Of a stretch of 64,000 bases of DNA, positions 7,832-16,332 are shown one piece after another. Both the position numbers and the translations under genes were made by a program. The notes under the pieces were generated by a model. The model ran no database searches. It saw only the letters and a program-made list of their open reading frames with translations, and was not told the DNA's origin. Position 1 is the first letter of the stretch. Each line of letters opens with the position of its first letter. This DNA comes from Candidatus Sumerlaeota bacterium (GTDB lineage Bacteria > Sumerlaeota > Sumerlaeia > Sumerlaeales > Sumerlaeaceae): positions 1-64,000 of the forward strand of contig JAPLSQ010000121.1 of NCBI GenBank assembly GCA_026398535.1, given 5' to 3'.

Positions 7832-8972
7832 TGCTCAGCCGGATGGCATCGGCAATCACGGTTCCCCCCGCATTGTTGTTCGCCAATGTGATCCACGTCT
7901 GCCTTCCCCCCGAAAAAGTGAACTGTCCCAAGGCCATCCACTGCCCGCCATTCACAGATTGATCCTTTAACACCCCGGTGTCGCCGTCCGTGTGATGCAC
8001 CACGTATGAAGCGCCCGATGCGTTTCCCGCGCCTGTTGTCCAGCGGGCATAGACCATGTAGAGGCCGGTTTGTGGCGGTGTGAACATCCACCATCCAACT
8101 GACTGGCCATTGCCCGCCGCCGCGCTATGATAGCCAACGCCGTAATAATCGCTTTGCGATGATCCCGCCGCCCATACGCCGCCCGTCAGCCCGGCGTTGG
8201 CGGAACTCTGGAAAGTTGCTGCCGCCATATCAGGATTGATTCCGTACCTTCTCAGCTCAAACAAGGGCGTGGAGCGATTGTTGACACCGCCATTTGTCGT
8301 TACGGCCGTCAGATACCCCGCGGCCTGTGTTCGCGCAATGACGGTGGTGTTATAACCGCCATACGGATAGGAGAGGTGCCGGCACGTCTTGCCTGGCATG
8401 TGTGACTCGATGGCCGTTTTGGAATTGACCAACTCGTTGTTAAGCGTCGTCGTGTTGACAGTCGTCAGATTCACGTGATTCACCGTGTGCGACTCGGTGA
8501 ATATCACGCCTGATGTCTCCATTTCATTGATCTCGTTCCAGTCGGCATGATCATAACTTGTCACGACGCCCACATAAGCCGTATGGACGAAATTAACGCC
8601 CGTGAATCCGCGCGCGCCCAAAGTGGGATAAGCCACCGTGTAGATCGTGATATAGTTATCATCGAACGTCAGAACAATCGGCTTGGGCGGCAGGGCGGGT
8701 GATCCCGTCTGAATCCAGCTTTTCAGATGATCGAGCGTAATCGTGTGAAATCCGCCGGCCGCGAGCCAATCCATCTGCGCCACGAAATCCGCCGCATTGA
8801 AACCGAAAGCGGAGTCAAGCCCGTGATACATAAAGATCGGCACACCCAAGCCATTGACACTGAGAAATCCCGCGTCTGCGTCATCCACGATAATATCCAG
8901 CGCGGGCGCGGCCCGGCATAACTGGACCGCGAACACGACCGCGAGCACGACACGATGGATAGAATGGTTCAA
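7797..8972 (-). CDS. Secreted polysaccharide deacetylase with golvesin-like domain
   Basis: A NodB-fold deacetylase of about 391 residues that removes N- or O-acetyl groups from an extracellular polysaccharide. The metal-binding motifs are TFDD (102-105), SHTVNH (161-166) and YPYG (202-205). I chose the TTG at 8972 because GGGAG lies eight bases before it and the peptide then begins with a good signal sequence; a GTG at 8999 would add nine residues. The C-terminal part (about 263-381, ending TVIADAIRLSS) is a golvesin-like beta domain, probably for carbohydrate or surface binding. Its expected first strand, IIVDDADAGFLSVNG, is instead at 27-41, ahead of the deacetylase domain. A ten-residue tail, VTQVDDWHLY, follows the domain. 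Confidence 0.85.
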   Translation of the reverse strand: MNHSIHRVVLAVVFAVQLCRAAPALDIIVDDADAGFLSVNGLGVPIFMYHGLDSAFGFNAADFVAQMDWLAAGGFHTITLDHLKSWIQTGSPALPPKPIVLTFDDNYITIYTVAYPTLGARGFTGVNFVHTAYVGVVTSYDHADWNEINEMETSGVIFTESHTVNHVNLTTVNTTTLNNELVNSKTAIESHMPGKTCRHLSYPYGGYNTTVIARTQAAGYLTAVTTNGGVNNRSTPLFELRRYGINPDMAAATFQSSANAGLTGGVWAAGSSQSDYYGVGYHSAAAGNGQSVGWWMFTPPQTGLYMVYARWTTGAGNASGASYVVHHTDGDTGVLKDQSVNGGQWMALGQFTFSGGRQTWITLANNNAGGTVIADAIRLSSVTQVDDWHLY

Positions 8973-9036
8973 TAATCTTACTCCCTGATGGATGATCACT
9001 AAAAGACCTTTTCAGACTTCATTCCATAATGCCGTT

Positions 9037-9055
9037 TGATACACAATATGTATCA
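9037..9055. promoter_or_regulatory. Perfect inverted repeat upstream of the deacetylase
   Basis: TGATACA-N5-TGTATCA is a perfect 7+7 inverted repeat about 65 bases upstream of the deacetylase start, in the promoter region between it and leuS. Size and symmetry fit a dimeric repressor or activator site. No regulator gene adjoins it, so the binding protein is unknown. Confidence 0.4.
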
Positions 9056-9065
9056 CAAGATCAAA

Positions 9066-9083
9066 GCGGCAGCAAGTTGCCGC
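9066..9083 (-). terminator. leuS: Probable terminator of leuS
   Basis: On the minus strand, about 40 bases after the leuS stop, GCGGCA-N6-TGCCGC forms a six-pair GC-rich stem followed by TTTGATCTT. The U tract is short and interrupted, so termination may be partial. Confidence 0.45.
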
Positions 9084-9122
9084 AATACAAATCGGCTTCC
9101 ATAATACCAGCCGCTCAGATGC

Positions 9123-11849
9123 TTATCCGACCACGTTGACCAGTTTGCCGGGAACGCAGATGATCTTGCGCGGGGGGCGACCCCGAAGATGCGCCCTTAC
9201 CTTGTCATCGGCAAGCGCGGCGGCGCGCAACTCCTCCTCGCAGGCGCCTGCCGGAACCACAAGCCGCGAGCGAATCTTCCCATTAACCTGCAAAACAATT
9301 TCGACTTCATCTCGGGCAAAAGCGCTTGGATCATACTCCGGAAAAAGCTGTTCATTGATGCGTCCGGCAAAGCCCGCACGCTCCCACAACTCGCTGGCAA
9401 TATGGGGCGCAAACGGGAACAGCAGCAGCAGCAGCACACGCAAACCATAACCCACAAGAGCGGGACCGTTGGCGCCCATGTCCTGTTTCGCGGCGTCATA
9501 AAGCGCGTTCTGCAACTCCATCACAGCGGCAATCGCCGTGTTGAAATGATGCCGTTCGCCTATCTCGATGTCAACGCGATGGATCGCCCAGTTGATGGCA
9601 TAATTCAACTCGCGCGCGGCAATATTATCCCGCGCGAGTCCGCAATCTATTGCCGACGCTTGCGCGCAAGAGCCCGCATTTGAAAGCACAAGCCTCCAGA
9701 CCCTGTTCAGAAAACGGAAGCAACCCTCAACGCCGCGGTCGTTCCATTCCAGTTCCTTCTCGGCGGGCGCCGCAAAAAGGATGAACAACCGCGCCGTGTC
9801 AGCGCCATACTTGTCGACGATCTCGAGCGGATCAACGCCGTTGCCAAGCGACTTCGACATTTTGGCATATTTCAGCCGCCCATTTTCATCCATAGCCAGC
9901 GCGCCTGTTGTTTTATCGATATAAGTGTTCGTCACCATGCCCTGCGCCAGAAGACGCTTAAACGGCTCTCCGCACGCCGTCAACCCCAAGTCCCGCAACG
10001 CTTTCATGAAAAAGCGGGAGTACAGCAGATGCAATATCGCGTGCTCGATGCCGCCAATGTACTGGTCAACGGCCATCCACTCGTCAGCGCATTCGCGCGC
10101 AAAGGGCGCCTGCGCATTGTGCGGATCGCAATAGCGCAGGAAATACCACGATGAATCGACAAATGTGTCCATCGTGTCGGTTTCCCGGCTCGCGGGTCCG
10201 CCGCATTTCGGGCATGATGTCCTGATGAAATCCTCGGCGGAAGCCAGGGGATTGCCGATGCCGCTGAATTGCGCTTTCGCGGGCAGGGTCACAGGCAACT
10301 GATCTTCTGGAACAGGCACAACCCCGCAGGCCTGACAATAGATCATGGGAATCGGCGTGCCCCAGAAACGTTGCCGCGAAACAAGCCAGTCGCGCAGTTT
10401 GTACTGGATGGTGCGTTCGCCAAATCCGTTTTTCCCGAGGTGGCCGATGATTAGGCCTTTGGCTTCTTCCGAGCCGATGCCGTCAAACGGGGCGCTGTTG
10501 ACCATGATACCGGCATCGACATACGCTGAATCAAGTTGTTTGTGGCGCCAGCTTCCAGCCTGCAAGTCGTTCGGCGCGGAGGAATCCGCAAAGGCAGGCA
10601 GAGATTCCTGCGCCACACTGTCGGGCGCCATGATCACCTGCTTGATTGGAATGCCATATTTAACGGCAAATTCATAATCGCGCTGATCGTGGGCGGGCAC
10701 CGCCATGATCGTGCCCGTACCGTATTCCATGAGGACAAAGTTCGCTATGTAAATGGGAACAACATCGCCGTTAAGTTGATTGACAGCAAAATGCCCCGTA
10801 AAAAGCCCCTCCTTCTCGCGCTCAGCGGAAGCCCGCGTAAAGCGGTCTTCAATCACCGTCTTGTCAATAAACTCCCGCATCCTTGAGGGAATTGAGGGAT
10901 CGAATTCTGAACCCGCGGATTGATTCCGGGCATATTGCTCCAGTTCAGCGATCAGTTCGGGCACACGCGGGTGTTCAGGCGCAAAGACCATGAAAGTCAC
11001 GCCAAAAAGCGTGTCCGGACGTGTGGTAAAAATTTCGATATCTGGCAGAGCGTCCATCTCGTCTGTCGTCAAATTGCATCGGTCACCCGCGCGCAGCGGT
11101 GTGCCAGCCGGAAGAAGCTTGAACTTCACAAGCGCACCCTCGCTGCGTCCTATCCAATTGCGTTGCATGATCCGCACGCTCTCGGGCCAATCCTCCAGAT
11201 GATCAAGCTCGGACAACAGTTCGTCCGCATAGGCAGTAATCCTGAAAAACCATTGATCGAGGTTTTTGACCGTAACGGGATTGTGGCAACGCCAGCAACC
11301 GCCCTGCTCAACCTGCTCATTGGCCAGCACAGTGTTGCATGTATCGCACCAGTTGATGGCAGCCATTTTCTTGTAAACGAGCCCCTTCTCGTGCATTTTC
11401 AGGAAAAACCACTGATTCCATCTGTAATAATCCGGGCGGCAGGTGACTGCCTCGCGATCCCAGTCGATACTGAAACCCATGCGGTGAAACTGCATTTTCA
11501 TGTCGCTGATGCAGCGCTCGGTCCAGTCGGAGGGATGCACGCCCTGCTTGATGGCCACATTCTCCGCAGGCAGACCAAAGGCGTCGAAACCCATCGGATG
11601 CAGCACGGCCTTGCCGCGCATGCGCATGTAGCGGGCGAGGGTGTCGCCAATGGTGTAAACCCTGCAATTGCCCATGTGAAGGCGGCCGGAGGGATAGGGA
11701 AACATCTCCAGCACGTAGTACTTGCCGGCGCCCGGGTGTTCGGGTGTGGCGCACGCTCCGGTCTCCTGCCAGATGCGTTGCCACCTGGCTTCAATCCCGC
11801 CGTGCGGGTAACCTGATTCAGTTGTTGTGATTTCTTTCGGTTCAAACAT
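9123..11849 (-). CDS. leuS: Leucyl-tRNA synthetase
   Basis: A class I aminoacyl-tRNA synthetase of 908 residues that charges tRNA-Leu. The HIGH motif is HMGN at 58-61 within [12 protein letters not shown], and KMSKS is intact near residue 662. The editing domain, zinc-binding cysteines (CDTC, CWRCH, CPKC) and C-terminal anticodon-binding domain are in the usual order. The ATG at 11849 gives the normal N-terminus MFEPKEI; the open frame extends 27 codons further upstream but that part is not synthetase-like. No clear ribosome site precedes the ATG. The gene is divergent from the Asp23/AmaP run and ends near a terminator-like hairpin. Confidence 0.97.
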   Translation of the reverse strand: MFEPKEITTTESGYPHGGIEARWQRIWQETGACATPEHPGAGKYYVLEMFPYPSGRLHMGNCRVYTIGDTLARYMRMRGKAVLHPMGFDAFGLPAENVAIKQGVHPSDWTERCISDMKMQFHRMGFSIDWDREAVTCRPDYYRWNQWFFLKMHEKGLVYKKMAAINWCDTCNTVLANEQVEQGGCWRCHNPVTVKNLDQWFFRITAYADELLSELDHLEDWPESVRIMQRNWIGRSEGALVKFKLLPAGTPLRAGDRCNLTTDEMDALPDIEIFTTRPDTLFGVTFMVFAPEHPRVPELIAELEQYARNQSAGSEFDPSIPSRMREFIDKTVIEDRFTRASAEREKEGLFTGHFAVNQLNGDVVPIYIANFVLMEYGTGTIMAVPAHDQRDYEFAVKYGIPIKQVIMAPDSVAQESLPAFADSSAPNDLQAGSWRHKQLDSAYVDAGIMVNSAPFDGIGSEEAKGLIIGHLGKNGFGERTIQYKLRDWLVSRQRFWGTPIPMIYCQACGVVPVPEDQLPVTLPAKAQFSGIGNPLASAEDFIRTSCPKCGGPASRETDTMDTFVDSSWYFLRYCDPHNAQAPFARECADEWMAVDQYIGGIEHAILHLLYSRFFMKALRDLGLTACGEPFKRLLAQGMVTNTYIDKTTGALAMDENGRLKYAKMSKSLGNGVDPLEIVDKYGADTARLFILFAAPAEKELEWNDRGVEGCFRFLNRVWRLVLSNAGSCAQASAIDCGLARDNIAARELNYAINWAIHRVDIEIGERHHFNTAIAAVMELQNALYDAAKQDMGANGPALVGYGLRVLLLLLFPFAPHIASELWERAGFAGRINEQLFPEYDPSAFARDEVEIVLQVNGKIRSRLVVPAGACEEELRAAALADDKVRAHLRGRPPRKIICVPGKLVNVVG

Positions 11850-11871
11850 AATGTTAAGGAAACTTGCGCGG

Positions 11872-11897
11872 CATGTAAAAAATTCAACATGTAAAAG
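11872..11897. repeat. Short direct repeat between leuS and the Asp23 gene
   Basis: CATGTAAAA occurs at 11872-11880 and again at 11889-11897, a 17-base period in the divergent promoter region, just upstream of leuS. It could be a pair of regulator half-sites or chance in AT-rich DNA. Confidence 0.2.
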
Positions 11898-12027
11898 CGG
11901 GCGCCCATCAGCGCGCATTCGGTTCGCCATCAGGCAATTTGTCGCGCTCTGCTTTTTTTCTGGCAGTTTTGCGGCGGCAGCGTGTAGCTATCAACAAACA
12001 AGATACATAATAAGGAGAATCGGGACG

Positions 12028-12405
12028 ATGTCAGGCCAGGAAGATCTGGGCAACATCACGATCAATGATGACGTTGCCGCAAATTACGCCAGCCTTGCAA
12101 TCCTTGAGGTGGACGGCGTGACAAGTGTCAGCGGTAAGGGCAGCTTCAGCGACTATGTCGGAGCCAAGAGCAAGGACGTTGACAAGGGTGTAAGCATCAA
12201 GATCGATCCTGCCACAAACGCCTGCACGGTGAATGTCGAGGTAAACATCGACTACGGTATCAATATTTACGAGACAGCACGCAAACTCCAGCGCGCCGTG
12301 AAAAACTCGATCGAGAATTATGTGGGACTGGCCGTGGAAAAGGTCAATATCACTATTCGCGGTCTTGTGATCGACGAGGAACCGCGCACAAACTCGCGAA
12401 GCTGA
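12028..12405 (+). CDS. Asp23/Gls24 family envelope stress protein
   Basis: A 125-residue Asp23/Gls24 domain protein. The family signature is seen in ITINDDVAANYASLAILEVDGVTSV and in the repeated alpha-beta region VNVEVNIDYGINIYETARKLQRAVKNSIE. The ATG at 12028 has an AAGGAG site 11 bases upstream; the frame is open upstream but lacks family similarity. In Firmicutes, Asp23 is held at the membrane by AmaP and protects the envelope under alkaline and other stress. The next gene here encodes an AmaP-like protein, so the pair is conserved. A partner role at the inner membrane is inferred. Confidence 0.9.
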   Translation: MSGQEDLGNITINDDVAANYASLAILEVDGVTSVSGKGSFSDYVGAKSKDVDKGVSIKIDPATNACTVNVEVNIDYGINIYETARKLQRAVKNSIENYVGLAVEKVNITIRGLVIDEEPRTNSRS

Positions 12406-12439
12406 CTTTTTCACATTCCAAGACACACGGATCATCAAT

Positions 12440-13414
12440 ATGCGTTTTCTCCGAGACAGTCTGAACACCCTGCTCATATGCGCCATGCTCATCATGGGTT
12501 TCGTGGGCATGATGGCATATTTCCCAACCTTCAACGGCACTTTCCCGCTCATCAGCAGAACCGGGGCAAGCATCATCCAGGCATGGAGCCAGGCGCTCCT
12601 TTGGGTCTGGCTGGGCTTGTTTCTTGCCTGCGTTCTGATCATTGTGCTGAGCATCATCATGGCACGACGGGGAGCTCATATCGAAGTGGATATGGAGGGG
12701 GGGCGTGTGATCATTCTCGACAGCGCAATCCGTAAATATGTCCGCGCGGCAGTGTCGGAAGTCCCGGGCATTTCACCCCAGCGCATCAACCTTTACCCCA
12801 CACGAAAAGGCCTGAAAGTGGACATAGTGGCAGTGGTGAAATCAGATGAGCGTCTTCCCAATCTGCAAACTCGCGCAATTCAGCGCGTTAAATCCGCACT
12901 GACGGATGAACTCGGTATAAGCTCGGTCGCGGCAGTGCATGTTTATATCAAGGACCTCGATATTCGAGTCAAACCCGCCGCTCCCGACGGCACGACACAA
13001 ACCGCACCGTCTTCCCAGTCCGACAGCGAGACAATGATCAAAGTCGGCCCCCCACACTTTTCGTCTCAACCGCCTGCTCCATCAACCGAGACTGGGCAGG
13101 TTGGTGGCGCGAAAGACAATGAACCGCCCCACCCGGATCACGCAGGCTTCATCGAAGAGGAGCCGCAGTCCGGCGCAATGAACAACAATAAGAACGAATC
13201 GGCCGCGCCCGGATCAGAGCGATTTGATCCGGAAGCCCTCATTCCCGTCACAGAGATGCCCCGAAAACACGGCTTCCTGCGCTGGCGAAAGGACAAGACG
13301 GCGCAGGATCAGACCGCCACGGAAAATCAATCCCAAACAGTGGCGTCGGAGAACGCCGCCAAGTCCGATTCTGATTCGACATCTTCAACCGAAAATCCAA
13401 AACCGGATCGCTGA
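12440..13414 (+). CDS. AmaP-like membrane anchor of the Asp23 protein
   Basis: A 324-residue protein with two N-terminal transmembrane segments (about 9-30 and 52-75) followed by an Asp23-like cytoplasmic alpha-beta domain (about 80-175, with AAVSEVPGISPQRINLYPTRKGLKVDIVAVV). This is the layout of AmaP, the membrane anchor of Asp23. The last 140 residues are hydrophilic, proline/serine/glutamate-rich and probably disordered, ending in a mixed charged tail; this extension is longer than in the Firmicute proteins. It starts 34 bases after the Asp23 gene and is surely cotranscribed with it. Confidence 0.8.
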   Translation: MRFLRDSLNTLLICAMLIMGFVGMMAYFPTFNGTFPLISRTGASIIQAWSQALLWVWLGLFLACVLIIVLSIIMARRGAHIEVDMEGGRVIILDSAIRKYVRAAVSEVPGISPQRINLYPTRKGLKVDIVAVVKSDERLPNLQTRAIQRVKSALTDELGISSVAAVHVYIKDLDIRVKPAAPDGTTQTAPSSQSDSETMIKVGPPHFSSQPPAPSTETGQVGGAKDNEPPHPDHAGFIEEEPQSGAMNNNKNESAAPGSERFDPEALIPVTEMPRKHGFLRWRKDKTAQDQTATENQSQTVASENAAKSDSDSTSSTENPKPDR

Positions 13415-13435
13415 GACCGGAACTCAAGGCAGACG

Positions 13436-13966
13436 GTGAACACACAAACGATCTGCGCCCCCAGACCTTTTCCTTCTTCAACGATTCTCCCCCGTGAGGA
13501 GTTGCTGAAGGTGCTCGACCAAAGGCGCGCGCAGGGGGAAAAACTCGTTTTCACCAATGGCGTGTTTGATCTGATACATCCCGGTCATGTCCGCTACCTC
13601 CGCGATGCGCGGATAATGGGCGAAATGCTGGTTGTGGCGCTTAACACTGATGATTCCGTGCGGCGTTTGAAGGGACCCCTCCGCCCCATTCTGCCTTTCG
13701 TGGAACGCGCCAAAATCATCGCCTCGCTCGAAATGGTGGATTATGTCACCTTTTTTGATGAAGTTACCTCTCTCGAGACAATAGTCCTGCTTCACCCCGA
13801 CATCCTGGTGAAGGGCGGCGATTATACACTGGACGGGATAGTCGGCAGGAATGAAGTTGAAACGATGGGCGGCATCGTGAGAAGCATTCCATTCGTGCAG
13901 GGTTTTGCTTCCACTCTCATCATCGAAAGAATCGTGCAGTCCGCTTCGGTTGCCCCGACGCGATAG
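13436..13966 (+). CDS. RfaE2-like heptose 1-phosphate nucleotidyltransferase
   Basis: A 176-residue nucleotidyltransferase of the cytidylyltransferase-like fold. The nucleotide-binding signature FTNGVFDLIHPGHVRYL is present, as are NTDDSV and the distal VKGGDY and STLIIERI segments typical of the C-terminal domain of HldE (RfaE domain 2). It would convert D-glycero-beta-D-manno-heptose 1-phosphate to the ADP- (or other NDP-) heptose for LPS or S-layer glycans. The start is a GTG at 13436 with AAGGC upstream. It is free-standing; no sugar kinase domain (RfaE1) lies nearby. Nucleotide choice cannot be read. Confidence 0.87.
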   Translation: MNTQTICAPRPFPSSTILPREELLKVLDQRRAQGEKLVFTNGVFDLIHPGHVRYLRDARIMGEMLVVALNTDDSVRRLKGPLRPILPFVERAKIIASLEMVDYVTFFDEVTSLETIVLLHPDILVKGGDYTLDGIVGRNEVETMGGIVRSIPFVQGFASTLIIERIVQSASVAPTR

Positions 13967-13986
13967 AAAAACAGGAAAGGAATTTT

Positions 13987-14220
13987 ATGGAATCCGCGGT
14001 CAATTTTGAAAATGGCGACAAGGTGAAACACCCCAAGTTTGGCACAGGCACTGTGACAGGACAGGGCGGTTATGAAAACCACGAAAAGGTCATTGTAAAG
14101 TTCAGCGGCGAGATTGGCGAAAAAACACTCATCATCAAATATGCCAAACTAAAAAAGATTCACGAGCGACCGACATTGGAGGCGGCTCAGTCCGCAAACG
14201 AGCCGACAGAAACGGCATGA
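13987..14220 (+). CDS. Small PcrA/UvrD-tail (Tudor-like) domain protein
   Basis: A 77-residue protein with a good GAAAGGAA ribosome site. Residues 8-58 (GDKVKHPKFGTGTVTGQGG, then VKFSGEIGEKTLIIKYAKLKKI) match the Tudor-like domain found at the C-terminus of PcrA/UvrD helicases, which binds RNA polymerase. Here it stands alone without a helicase. Its stop overlaps the ATG of gatC by four bases (ATGA), so the two are translationally coupled. A transcription- or repair-related role is inferred from the fold only. Confidence 0.7.
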   Translation: MESAVNFENGDKVKHPKFGTGTVTGQGGYENHEKVIVKFSGEIGEKTLIIKYAKLKKIHERPTLEAAQSANEPTETA

Positions 14221-14513
14221 ACGGCATCAGTCCTGAACTCGTTCGGCATGTTGCCCTCCTATCGCGTCTTGAGCTCAGCGAGGGGGAAACATGCCGCTTC
14301 GGGGACGACTTGGCGAATATTCTCGATTATGTGGCCAAACTTAATGAGCTCGACACATCCAGCATCCCGCCAACCTCGCACTCATTCAAAATGAGCAATG
14401 TGTTCCGTGAGGATGTTGTCCAGCCCTCGCTGACAAACCCCGAGGCGCTTGCCAACGCACCCGATGCCGAAAATGACTGTTTTAAGGTGCCTGCTGTCAT
14501 CCAGGAGTTATAA
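14217..14513 (+). CDS. gatC: Asp/Glu-tRNA amidotransferase subunit C
   Basis: A 98-residue GatC. Family features are VRHVALLSRLELSEGE near the start, then LDYVAKLNELDTSSIPPTSH and the VFREDVV segment that wraps GatA. GatCAB converts mischarged Glu-tRNA(Gln) and/or Asp-tRNA(Asn) to the amidated forms; GatC stabilises the GatA-GatB interface. It overlaps the preceding small gene by ATGA. gatA and gatB are not adjacent and must lie elsewhere. Confidence 0.92.
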   Translation: MNGISPELVRHVALLSRLELSEGETCRFGDDLANILDYVAKLNELDTSSIPPTSHSFKMSNVFREDVVQPSLTNPEALANAPDAENDCFKVPAVIQEL

Positions 14514-14574
14514 CACACACTTATTCATAGCCCCGGCGTTTGACATTCCATGCATCGCGTTCCTGCCTGATCCC

Positions 14575-16329
14575 ATGAAAATCGCGCTTTGCCAGCTTGA
14601 CACGATCACCGGTAACATTGCGCATAACCTGTCCCGGATCATCGGGCAATTGCGCGCCGCGGCCGGAGCCGGGGCCAAACTCGCCATTTTTCCCGAAATG
14701 GCCGTCACGGGGTACCCGCCCAAGGATCTTCTGGAATATGATTCGTTCGTGCAAAAGGCAGAGGCAGCTCTCGACACGATACAGCAGACCTGCACTGCCT
14801 TGCGCATCACCTGCATTACTGGCGCCGTATCCAGGAATATTTTCGGGGGCAAGAAAACCCTGCTCAACACCGCGGCGCTCATACCACCCGGCGGGGCAAT
14901 CGAACTCACATACAAAAAATTGCTGCCCACATACGATGTCTTCGATGAACACCGATATTTCGAGCCGTGTCCGCCCGATTTCACATCACCCATCCATTCA
15001 TGGGCTGACCAGAATGGCCAAGTCAGGCTGGGAATTTCCATCTGCGAGGATATTTGGAATGACAACGAATTCTGGGCGGATGGGCGGCTCTATGATTATG
15101 ATCCTATCGAAGGACTGATACACTCGGGCGCAAACCTGATCATCAACATCAGCGCATCGCCCTTTGTCGCCGGCAAGCCGGCACGCCGCGCCTCGATGCT
15201 CGCGCACATCGCGCGCAAGCGGGCAACACCGGTGATATGCGTCAACCAAGTGGGCGGGTGCGACCAGATCATCTTCGACGGCGGAAGCGGCGTTTTCCTG
15301 CCCGATGGAACCGTGCCATGCAGTGCCGGATGGTTCAGTGAGCGCATGGTCGTATGGGACACACATCATCGAAAACCCGATGCGAATTATCACGCGACGC
15401 TACAAAGAGCGGGCGACGACACAGCCGCGATCCATGATGCGCTTATCCTTGGGCTCAGGGACTATCTCGCGAAAACAGGATTTCGGCAGGTCATCGTGGG
15501 CAACAGCGGGGGCATTGATTCCGCCACGGTGATCACGCTGGCGACCGCCGCGCTTGACTCGGCGAATGTCATCAGTGTTTCCATGCCCGGCCCTTTCACC
15601 AGCGGCGAAACGCGCGCGGACAGCGCCGAATTGGCGCGCAGGCTGGGCATACGACACATTGAGCTGCCGATCGCGGCCCCGTTCGACACCATGCGCGCCC
15701 TGCTTGAATCGCCTCCGGTTCTGGATGCGCTTTTTCATCATCCGGCCGGGAGCGCCTCTTCCGCCCCAATACCCAGTGGCGCCCGGATCTCCAAACTCGC
15801 CAACGAAAATCTCCAAGCCCGCATACGCGGCAACATCCTGATGTGGCTGTCCAACGCGATCACCGATCCGCCAACACTCCTTTTGTCAACGGGTAATAAA
15901 AGCGAAATGGCCGTGGGTTACTGCACGCTTTACGGGGACATGGCCGGCGGACTCGCGCTCATTTCTGATGTGCCCAAGATGATGGTCTACAAACTCGCGC
16001 GCCATCTCAACTCCGCCATGGGAAAACCAATACCGCAATCCGTCATCGACCGCGAACCGACAGCCGAACTGGCGCCGAACCAGAAAGACACCGACTCGCT
16101 GCCGCCGTATCCGGTGCTCGATGATATTATCCGGCTCTATGTGGAGGAGCGCAGAGGCGAGGAGGAAATCATTGCCGCGGGCGTCGCGCCGGTCGATCTT
16201 GTCAGACGGGTTGTCCGCATGATCGGCAATGCCGAATACAAACGCCAGCAGGCTCCGCCCGGCCTGAAGGTCACAAGCAAGGCTTTCGGCTTCGGGCGTC
16301 GCATGCCCATCGCCCGCGGACGCATCTAA
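14575..16329 (+). CDS. nadE: Glutamine-dependent NAD+ synthetase
   Basis: A 584-residue two-domain enzyme that makes NAD+ from nicotinic acid adenine dinucleotide with glutamine as nitrogen donor. The N-terminal CN-hydrolase domain shows the triad: E41 (FPEMAVTGYPPKD), a lysine at 114/115 (YKKLLPTYDVFDE) and C157 (GISICEDIW). The synthetase domain has the P-loop SGGIDS at 311-316 and the downstream STGNKSEMAVGYCTLYGDMAGG segment. I chose the ATG at 14575 (MKIALCQLD), where the hydrolase domain begins; the open frame upstream overlaps gatC and is not family-like. No ribosome site is evident. Confidence 0.95.
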   Translation: MKIALCQLDTITGNIAHNLSRIIGQLRAAAGAGAKLAIFPEMAVTGYPPKDLLEYDSFVQKAEAALDTIQQTCTALRITCITGAVSRNIFGGKKTLLNTAALIPPGGAIELTYKKLLPTYDVFDEHRYFEPCPPDFTSPIHSWADQNGQVRLGISICEDIWNDNEFWADGRLYDYDPIEGLIHSGANLIINISASPFVAGKPARRASMLAHIARKRATPVICVNQVGGCDQIIFDGGSGVFLPDGTVPCSAGWFSERMVVWDTHHRKPDANYHATLQRAGDDTAAIHDALILGLRDYLAKTGFRQVIVGNSGGIDSATVITLATAALDSANVISVSMPGPFTSGETRADSAELARRLGIRHIELPIAAPFDTMRALLESPPVLDALFHHPAGSASSAPIPSGARISKLANENLQARIRGNILMWLSNAITDPPTLLLSTGNKSEMAVGYCTLYGDMAGGLALISDVPKMMVYKLARHLNSAMGKPIPQSVIDREPTAELAPNQKDTDSLPPYPVLDDIIRLYVEERRGEEEIIAAGVAPVDLVRRVVRMIGNAEYKRQQAPPGLKVTSKAFGFGRRMPIARGRI

Positions 16330-16332
16330 ATC

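Noticed and set aside
10920-11816. 298-codon ORF opposite leuS
   Set aside because: The synthetase reading is unambiguous over the whole region and the opposite ORF has no recognisable features.
14449-14574. N-terminal extension of NadE
   Set aside because: The extension overlaps gatC and is unrelated to the CN-hydrolase domain, which begins at the ATG at 14575.
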